From Nitrospira sp. (GTDB lineage: Bacteria; Nitrospirota; Nitrospiria; Nitrospirales; Nitrospiraceae): a stretch of 64,000 bases of DNA. Under the pieces are notes generated by a model, which did no database searches, was not told the origin of the DNA, and saw nothing but the letters and a program-made list of their open reading frames with translations. The position numbers and the translations under genes were made by a program. Where the stretch lies: assembly GCA_029194665.1 (NCBI GenBank), contig JARFXO010000004.1:62001-126000 (forward strand). The letters are read 5' to 3'. This document shows, in pieces, positions 59,141-64,000 of the stretch (positions are counted from its first letter, which is position 1; every line of letters begins with the position of its first letter).

Positions 59141-59323
59141 GAGTCTTCCCTCGAAATTTTATTTGTGCCTCCGAGGCGCATACGAAATGTGAAATGATTA
59201 GGCTTTGATCGTGAGTTGAGGTCAGGGAGGGGAGGGCAGGATCAATTTTTCTCTGTTATACGGCCTATACCATGCGGACACGGAGACCGTCTGGAAGGGG
59301 GAGGTGCGTAGGTGGTTGATTTC
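59141..59323. other. gap, no gene seen
   Basis: Between the ISL3 remnant and the tRNA-like fragment no gene or repeat is visible. Confidence 0.35.
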
Positions 59324-59374
59324 GGTGGGGCGTGTAGGGGTTGAACCTACGGCCCGCTGATGAAAAGCAGCAGA
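59324..59374 (-). pseudogene. tRNA-Lys-like 3' half (possible attachment-site scar)
   Basis: Read on the minus strand, the bases give a perfect T arm (GTAGG-TTCAACC-CCTAC), a following 3' acceptor-like strand (ACGCCCCACCG) and part of an anticodon arm (GCTGCTTTTCATCAGC) that resembles tRNA-Lys but lacks a base. The 5' half is missing. Such 3' tRNA fragments often mark the ends of integrated elements. It directly follows the Doc stop codon. Confidence 0.5.
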
Positions 59375-59376
59375 GT

Positions 59377-59757
59377 TTACTGACAGTTTTTCTTGATCCA
59401 GAGGGCAAAGTCTTCCTCTGAAACCTTGGTGCTGGCGAGCGCCAGCATGATTTGCGTGGCTTCGGCTTCGTCGGCGATCAGCTCTTTGCCGTTTCGGCTG
59501 AGAAAGACATATCCGGTCATAAAGGCTGTTCGCTTATTGCCGTCGATAAAAGGGTGATTGCGGACAATGCCGGTGATATAGGCGGCGGCGAGCGTAAAAA
59601 GATCGGTGTTGCCGTAGGAATGTATGTTCTGCGGCCGGGCAAGGGCGGAGTCGAGCAACCCTTCATCGCGGATACCGGGAGCGCCGCCGTGTTCAGAGAG
59701 AAGCTCCTCATGCAGCGAGAGCACGAAGTCTTTCAGTATCCAGACAAGCTTTTTCAT
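59377..59757 (-). CDS. doc: Doc-type toxin (Fic/DOC family)
   Basis: This 126-aa protein has the DOC motif HPFIDGNKRTA (HxFxxGNKR) near residue 67 and a start like a death-on-curing protein (FVLSLHEELLSEHGGAPGIR, then GLLDSALARPQN). Doc toxins phosphorylate EF-Tu and stop translation. It overlaps the antitoxin by 4 bp (ATGA), typical of these pairs. Confidence 0.92.
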   Translation of the reverse strand: MKKLVWILKDFVLSLHEELLSEHGGAPGIRDEGLLDSALARPQNIHSYGNTDLFTLAAAYITGIVRNHPFIDGNKRTAFMTGYVFLSRNGKELIADEAEATQIMLALASTKVSEEDFALWIKKNCQ

Positions 59758-59981
59758 TTTGCCAGAGCCCGCAGGGTGTTGCGGTACTTGGCCATACCTT
59801 TCCGGGCGATGTCCATCTGTTTCTCAAACTCGGGATCGTACTGTGTGATGCGGTAGCCGCCGTCCGGGGCTTCGGTTAAGAAAATCTTGTCTCCCTCGTT
59901 GAGCTTGAGGCGGGAGAGGACTTCCCTTGGAAGGACGAGCCCAAGTGAGTTTCCGACCTTGCGAATCTTTAAATCGAGCAT
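59754..59981 (-). CDS. AbrB/SpoVT-type antitoxin
   Basis: This 75-aa protein has a swapped-hairpin AbrB domain at its N-terminus (LKIRKVGNSLGLVLPREVL, then LKLNEGDKIFLTEAPDGGY) and a toxin-binding tail (FEKQMDIARKGMAKYRNTL). It neutralises the Doc toxin encoded next to it and probably represses the operon. The ATG at 59981 has AAAGGGG upstream. Confidence 0.92.
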   Translation of the reverse strand: MLDLKIRKVGNSLGLVLPREVLSRLKLNEGDKIFLTEAPDGGYRITQYDPEFEKQMDIARKGMAKYRNTLRALAK

Positions 59982-60341
59982 GGACAACCCCTTTCGATGT
60001 TGTTACTCATGTTATAACATATCGTGACCGCTGTCAATGCGCTTGTGACAGGCGGACTAAGGCGTAACGTCGCGCTCGCCGCCGCGATTCCTGTTGCACT
60101 CTTTGGCGGCATGGTTCTTTTGGGCGCGACGGCGGGGTGCATCTGCGAAACTATCTGTGAATTTGGAGAGGACTTCCTTAGCAGGTGTGACGATCTCCTG
60201 GTCGGTTTTTTCGATCTCCTCAAGACGGTCCTGATAGCCGTCGGTGTGCCGCCAAGATTGGCCTGTGGTTTTGGCAGGACAGGGCATTTCGGGCGATGAA
60301 ATCTCTCTCCCTGTTGCGATAAATTTCTGCCGTCTTGTTTT
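59982..60341. other. region with one weak small frame
   Basis: A minus-strand frame at 60057-60287 (76 codons) reads DRLEEIEKTDQEIVTPAKEV and a basic tail, and could be a small protein, but its ribosome site is poor. A palindrome-like TTGTTACTCATGTTATAACA lies near 60000-60020, in the promoter region of the Doc/AbrB operon. Nothing else stands out. Confidence 0.35.
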
Positions 60342-60758
60342 CTAGGAGGGCGTGAGCTGCAGTCCTTCGCGCTCCTGTTCGTGGGCATTGAGGATTCTAC
60401 AGAACTGCTCGAGCTTAATCTTGGAGCGCATCGATCGCGCTTCGTGCTGTTTAAGCGAGAGGGCACGGGAGGGTACTGTCAACTTGCCGAGGAAGCTGAA
60501 ATCCGTGAGGTTTTGGCGATGGACAAGAAGACAAATCCCTCTGCTGACCAGCGGTATCCGATAGAGATTCTCCGCCACGCAAGATGGGGGGCCGTAGAAT
60601 TTCTGTACCCGCGGCAGTTCGTCGTAGAAATGGAGAAGAGGGGGGCATTCCACCAGGCTGACATCACCTTCGACGTAGGTTACGATGAGGTGTTCTTTAG
60701 GGTTCACCCAGACGCCGAAATACCAACCGTCCTGGTGGGTGTCGTACTGCACCCACAC
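60342..60758 (-). CDS. hypothetical protein, N-terminus uncertain
   Basis: This 138-aa protein starts at GTG and reads WVQYDTHQDGWYFGVWVNPK, YVEGDVSLVECPPLLHFYDE, then a basic-helical end. In the same frame just upstream lies a TAA, and before it a short frame (MPEKNIVITKKGNRLIRWQD) with GGAGG. The cysteine-rich bit between them (TCNFNRCSQN) fits the protein, so a broken or mis-started longer gene is possible. No family is named. Confidence 0.5.
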   Translation of the reverse strand: MWVQYDTHQDGWYFGVWVNPKEHLIVTYVEGDVSLVECPPLLHFYDELPRVQKFYGPPSCVAENLYRIPLVSRGICLLVHRQNLTDFSFLGKLTVPSRALSLKQHEARSMRSKIKLEQFCRILNAHEQEREGLQLTPS

Positions 60759-61229
60759 ACGATTCTGGCTGCATCTGTTGAAGTTACAGGTTTATCGGTT
60801 ATGCAAATCCTGCCAACGTATAAGCCGGTTCCCTTTTTTGGTGATGACGATGTTTTTCTCGGGCATCCGGTTGTCCTCCAAACGGTCAAAGTTGCTAAGC
60901 AGCGGGGTTAGCTACTTCCGTTTGAATCACTGCCCAGAGGGCCTCTGTGTTCTTTGCCGTGGGGGATATTCGTCTCGAGAGGATGGTGCCATGTTTCTTT
61001 GGATTCCAGTGCCGGCACAGGTGGTCCAGATAGGGGTCGTACAAATCGCGCTGGTGAGAACCCCGATAGGGTCTAGTCGTTGGGACAGTTCGTTTGTGCA
61101 TGGGCTGTGATCTGCAGGTGAGGAGCAGGCAGGTTCTGCCAGGTTCGACTCAGGCGTTGTACACCTAGGAGGCATTCTCGAGTGAAGCCTTGAGCAGGGC
61201 TCCAGTCTATGCAAGCTGGTGTTCGAGGG
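60759..61229. other. gap with a 24-codon frame
   Basis: Apart from the short minus-strand frame MPEKNIVITKKG (about 60807-60881, GGAGG upstream), I see no credible gene here. Confidence 0.35.
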
Positions 61230-61502
61230 TTATTCATTTGCCAACGTTCTTAACGTTTCTGCATGGCACCGTTTCGGTGCGCACCAACAGGCCAAGTGTT
61301 TCCCGCGCAACGGCTTGAGCCATTCTGGATCCACACTGAGTCTCCATTGCGCGTATTGGGCGAATAGCTCACACACTCGATCTCGGTCCTGCTCTCCATG
61401 CATCACGAATGGATTGCCCCAGTCCGATCCGCGATCGACTTTGATCGTCCCTTCAGGCAGCACAGCCAACCCCTTCAAACTCAAGATCCTAAGATTCGTC
61501 AT
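61230..61502 (-). CDS. DUF4326-domain protein
   Basis: This 90-aa protein matches the DUF4326 family, with the pattern GSDWGNPF, then YAQWRLSVDPEWLKPLRGKH and the signature CWCAPKRCHAETL. Members are found in phages and mobile elements and are of unknown role; the Cys-x-Cys...Cys-His residues may bind metal. The ATG at 61502 has GGAGGGC upstream; another ATG lies 3 nt earlier. Confidence 0.85.
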   Translation of the reverse strand: MTNLRILSLKGLAVLPEGTIKVDRGSDWGNPFVMHGEQDRDRVCELFAQYAQWRLSVDPEWLKPLRGKHLACWCAPKRCHAETLRTLANE

Positions 61503-61681
61503 CATGCCCTCCATTGCTATGTATGATCACAAAGGAAGCACTTTGACGAAGTCCAGATCTGTGGCGTTTAGCTGAGCACAGGGTGTTTGGCTTCATGAGG
61601 TTCAATGGCCTCATACGTGTGCGGTAGTCCCTGGGAACCTGACCGAAACCGATACGCGTTCCCGTAAGCATCCAGGTTGAT

Positions 61682-61882
61682 CTAGCGTCGCATCTGTCGA
61701 TGCTTATACAGATGGAGAACGATGCCTCGTGAGCACCAGACCTGTCCCATCCCCATAAAATTCTGACATTCGTTCACAGCGAAGAGTTTCTCTCGAGAGG
61801 CGCCCAGTTGATTTGATCCACACGCATTTCTAATGTGACAGAGAGTCCCAGTATTATCCAGCACCACCAGACCATCTGTCAT
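61682..61882 (-). CDS. small hypothetical protein
   Basis: This 66-aa frame starts at an ATG with GAAAGGACA upstream. It reads GLVVLDNTGTLCHIRNACGS and later CQNFMGMGQVWCSRGIVLHL, with four cysteines. The start resembles a beta-strand plus turn. No family is recognised. Confidence 0.4.
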   Translation of the reverse strand: MTDGLVVLDNTGTLCHIRNACGSNQLGASREKLFAVNECQNFMGMGQVWCSRGIVLHLYKHRQMRR

Positions 61883-62022
61883 TGTCCTTTCTTACTGTCG
61901 TCGTGCTTCTGGTTGGGGCTCTAGGGCCAGGCTTTGGATCTTCCCGGGTGCGGAGCAGCAAGGATGCGTGCCGCGTCTTTTTGTGTGCGGTGGTCCACCT
62001 TCTAAGTGAAATAATGAGAAAC

Positions 62023-62217
62023 TTAAGCGGGCATTGCATTTACGTTTCTTTTGGATCCTCGTTGCCCTTTTTGTATGGGCCGAAGCTTGGTTGCACCCAA
62101 GGCACGAATTTGTATGGAATGGGAAAAGCGTCGGGCGCACGTAACGCAGCGCATGGGCATAGGTTCATCATCGGTTGGGACAAGAAGGCCGCCGCAATGT
62201 TCGCGCGGACAGTACAT
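62023..62217 (-). CDS. small zinc-ribbon-like protein
   Basis: This 64-aa protein from ATG 62217 has the zinc-binding pattern YCPREHCGGLLV and RCVTCARRF, then a basic tail. GGAGC lies upstream of the ATG. The short length and the CxxxxC...CxxC pattern suggest a metal-binding DNA- or RNA-associated protein. It belongs to no family that I know. Confidence 0.5.
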   Translation of the reverse strand: MYCPREHCGGLLVPTDDEPMPMRCVTCARRFSHSIQIRALGATKLRPIQKGQRGSKRNVNAMPA

Positions 62218-62399
62218 GGGGGTGCTCCACTGTGAGGGGGTGAACGGGACAATAGTGATGACCAACGAAGTGCCGCGGCCGAATTGGTCTTATTGGAATC
62301 GTTCACACTGCTGGCAGTGGGAATCTCTCTCGATAGAGGAGTGAGTCTCTGTCCCGCATTGGGCGCAGAGAGGTCCTCCTCGATGGCGAGGGAAGGAGT

Positions 62400-62743
62400 C
62401 TAGCTGTAGGTTGGATAGGGGATGCCAGGTCCGGATCGTACGCGTGCGAAGTTCGAGATGACGTTGCTCATCATGTCAGTTGCAATACCTTCACCATCAT
62501 GGAAGAGGCAGCTTTGAGTGAGTGTGCTGTAATCACCGGCTGTGACCACGTCTGCGCATCGTTGGCAGGTTCGCCATCTGACGGGGTCGGGAAACTCTTG
62601 GATGGATTCTGGATTCGTATGGGTTGTCGCTTCGGCGAGGGAACAAGGTGGTGCCAATTGGTTTCTTCAGAAGTCGCAAGGTCGGTCTTCGTCATTCCAC
62701 CCATTCCGATCTGCATCGATGCTCTTCGCCGGTAGGCTTTTCC
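62400..62743. other. region with overlapping weak frames
   Basis: Two minus-strand frames overlap here. One (from about 62657, TTG start) reads WRTCQRCADVVTAGD and QSCLFHDGEG, a possible zinc site. The other (62471-62716) begins GGMTKTDLATSEETN. They may be one gene broken by a frameshift. Neither has a convincing ribosome site. Confidence 0.35.
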
Positions 62744-63016
62744 TCATTCGGGCAAAAACTCTTCTATAGATTGAGGGTGACGATTTTCTGCTTCTAGCCA
62801 CCAGCTGGTTCGTTGTTGACGATCGTGAGAATACTGGAAGAAGGCGTTTGTTGGATCAGCGGCGGCATTGTCGTAAAGCTCTTGTGTTTCTTGTCTTTGG
62901 TCAATCATCCCCTGGGGATTGCAGTCGAAGCAGTCGATCCCCAATTGAGATGAACACCAGAATGGAGGGAAGGCACTGAGCAGGGAGAGGAGATACCAAC
63001 TTGGACCGAGGAACAT
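62744..63016 (-). CDS. small hypothetical protein
   Basis: This 90-aa frame starts at an ATG with GAAGGGGGACC upstream. The first 25 residues are hydrophobic (GPSWYLLSLLSAFPPFWCSS), possibly a membrane anchor or signal, and the rest is polar. No family is recognised. Confidence 0.4.
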   Translation of the reverse strand: MFLGPSWYLLSLLSAFPPFWCSSQLGIDCFDCNPQGMIDQRQETQELYDNAAADPTNAFFQYSHDRQQRTSWWLEAENRHPQSIEEFLPE

Positions 63017-63126
63017 GGGGGTCCCCCTTCCTTCAGGTGGCTCCTACATGAAGAAAGGATACCTCGTTGCTCTGCAACCTGCAACAGGGTGGGGGCACTA
63101 TTCCAACTTGGACTGAATAGGACTAG

Positions 63127-64000
63127 CAGTCTGCTGAAAAACCCCTCGCAAAGCGGTGTGTAATATGATTCTCTGTTTTCAGGAAGAACGGAGGGTCACT
63201 CATGCGCGGAACATTTGAAGATCAGGGACGGTTATTTTCATATATTTCACCGGAGCAACGGGTCGCGGCACGGCACCCGCTCCGGACCATACGCACGCTG
63301 GTGCGCGAGGTGCTCAGCGAACTGGACCGCGACTTCCGCAAGCTGTATTCAACGACGGGGCGCCCGTCCATCCCGCCCGAACAGTTGCTGAGCGCGCTGC
63401 TACTGCAAGTGTTTTACGGCGTACGGAGTGAGCGGCAACTGATGGAGCAGCTGGACTACAATCTTCTGTACCGCTGGTTCGTCGGGCTTTCGCCGGACGA
63501 CGCGGTGTGGGATGCGACGACGTTTACGAAGAATCGCGAGCGATTGCAGCAAGGCGATATGTTCAATCGCTTCATGGAGAAGCTGTTGCATCACCAAGAT
63601 GTCACACCCCTGTTGTCGGACGAGCATTTCTCCGTCGACGGCACACTGATCGAAGCGTGGGCCGGCCACAAAAGCTTCAAGCCGAAGGACGGCAAAGACG
63701 GCGACGGGGAGCACTTCCACGGCACGACACGCAAGAACGAGACGCATGAAAGCACGACCGATCCCGACAGCCGCCTCTACCGCAAGAGCGAGGGCAAGGA
63801 AAGCAAACTCTGCTACATGGGCCACGCCACAATGGAAAACAGGAACGGCCTGGCCGTCGCGGGGCTGGTCACACAGGCAAGCGGCACGGCGGAACGTGCA
63901 GCATCGGAGGAGATGCTAGAGAAGAAAGCATCTCAACATGCACGCATCACGGTCGGCGCGGACAAGGCCTATGATGTTGAAGCACACGTGGAACGCCTGC
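63127..64000 (+). mobile_element. second IS5-type insertion sequence (3' part off window)
   Basis: The left end near 63127 (CAGTCTGCTGAAAAACCCC) has the form AGxCTGCTGAAAAA often seen at the ends of IS5-like elements. The transposase frame begins about 75 bp further and continues past the window edge. The right end cannot be seen. Confidence 0.6.
63202..64000 (+). CDS. IS5-type transposase, partial (3' end off window)
   Basis: The frame is open from ATG 63202 (GGAGGGTCACTC upstream) to the right edge, about 266 codons. It has RPSIPPEQLLSALLLQVFYG, SERQLMEQLDYNLLYRWFVG, a catalytic Asp in HFSVDGTLIEAWA and GADKAYDV near the edge with the second Asp. It belongs to a different subgroup from the transposase at 55228. 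The Glu region lies beyond the window. Confidence 0.9.
   Translation, partial: MRGTFEDQGRLFSYISPEQRVAARHPLRTIRTLVREVLSELDRDFRKLYSTTGRPSIPPEQLLSALLLQVFYGVRSERQLMEQLDYNLLYRWFVGLSPDDAVWDATTFTKNRERLQQGDMFNRFMEKLLHHQDVTPLLSDEHFSVDGTLIEAWAGHKSFKPKDGKDGDGEHFHGTTRKNETHESTTDPDSRLYRKSEGKESKLCYMGHATMENRNGLAVAGLVTQASGTAERAASEEMLEKKASQHARITVGADKAYDVEAHVERL

Noticed and set aside
62471-62716. An 81-codon minus-strand frame
   Set aside because: It overlaps another equally weak frame, and neither has a convincing start; reported only as a region.

Overview
The window looks like part of a conjugative element (a plasmid, or an integrated plasmid-like element) from a Gram-negative bacterium with moderate GC content. 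The gene style (a PilZ protein, DUF433/DUF5615 and Doc/AbrB toxin-antitoxin pairs, short zinc-ribbon proteins) resembles Nitrospira and relatives. That assignment is an inference; no ribosomal RNA or core housekeeping marker is present.

Layout. 0-2 kb (minus strand): a gp3-like recombination directionality/metal-binding protein cut by the left edge, and a RecB/Cas4-type iron-sulfur nuclease. 3.3-23.3 kb (plus strand): an almost complete F-type type IV secretion cluster in the order outer-membrane barrel, OmpA-like lipoprotein, two tandem TraA pilins, TraL, TraE, TraK, TraB, DsbC-like, TraV, TraC, S26 peptidase, TrbC-TraW fusion, TraU, TraF, TraH and a very long TraG. 23.3-28.1 kb: a cargo or decay zone holding a broken HigA, a DUF433/DUF5615 pair, a RelE/ParE remnant, a GlxA-type regulator divergent from an ABM-domain protein, and a PilZ protein. 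28.1-37 kb: the second transfer block, with a lipoprotein, a short NusA-like protein (S1-KH-KH), unknown secreted and lipoproteins, a YbjQ-domain protein, TraN, a lytic transglycosylase, a NusG-like protein, an HD-domain protein and two membrane proteins. 37-38.5 kb: ParM with a ParR-like partner. 39-41 kb: a decayed DUF457 gene and an XseA-like protein with a C-terminal membrane anchor.

41.3-58.2 kb is an accessory region where most genes lie on the minus strand. It carries three different SSB-like proteins, an RNase H, a macro-domain protein, a short receiver-domain protein, an SF1 helicase/ATPase, two related large zinc-ribbon proteins and many small unknown genes. At least eight of the minus-strand genes have a short GC-rich hairpin (usually a 6-bp stem and 3-nt loop) about 25-75 nt before their start codon, without a following T run. 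An IS5-family element (55158-56333) has inserted exactly at the stop codon of one zinc-ribbon gene. 58.5-64 kb holds an ISL3-type transposase remnant, a tRNA-Lys-like 3' fragment, a Doc/AbrB pair, several small genes (one DUF4326) and a second IS5-type element running off the right edge.

How it fits together. The secretion and pilus genes build the mating apparatus, and ParMR keeps the element in dividing cells. The minus-strand island (SSBs, RNase H, SF1 helicase) together with the XseA-like protein and the RecB-type nuclease looks like equipment for handling single-stranded or recombining DNA. The two most unusual signals are the element-encoded NusA-like and NusG-like proteins, possibly a private antitermination system for the long transfer operons, and the repeated leader hairpins, possibly a shared control element or single-strand promoter. 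No convincing relaxase, coupling protein (TraD), replication initiator or integrase was found in the window.
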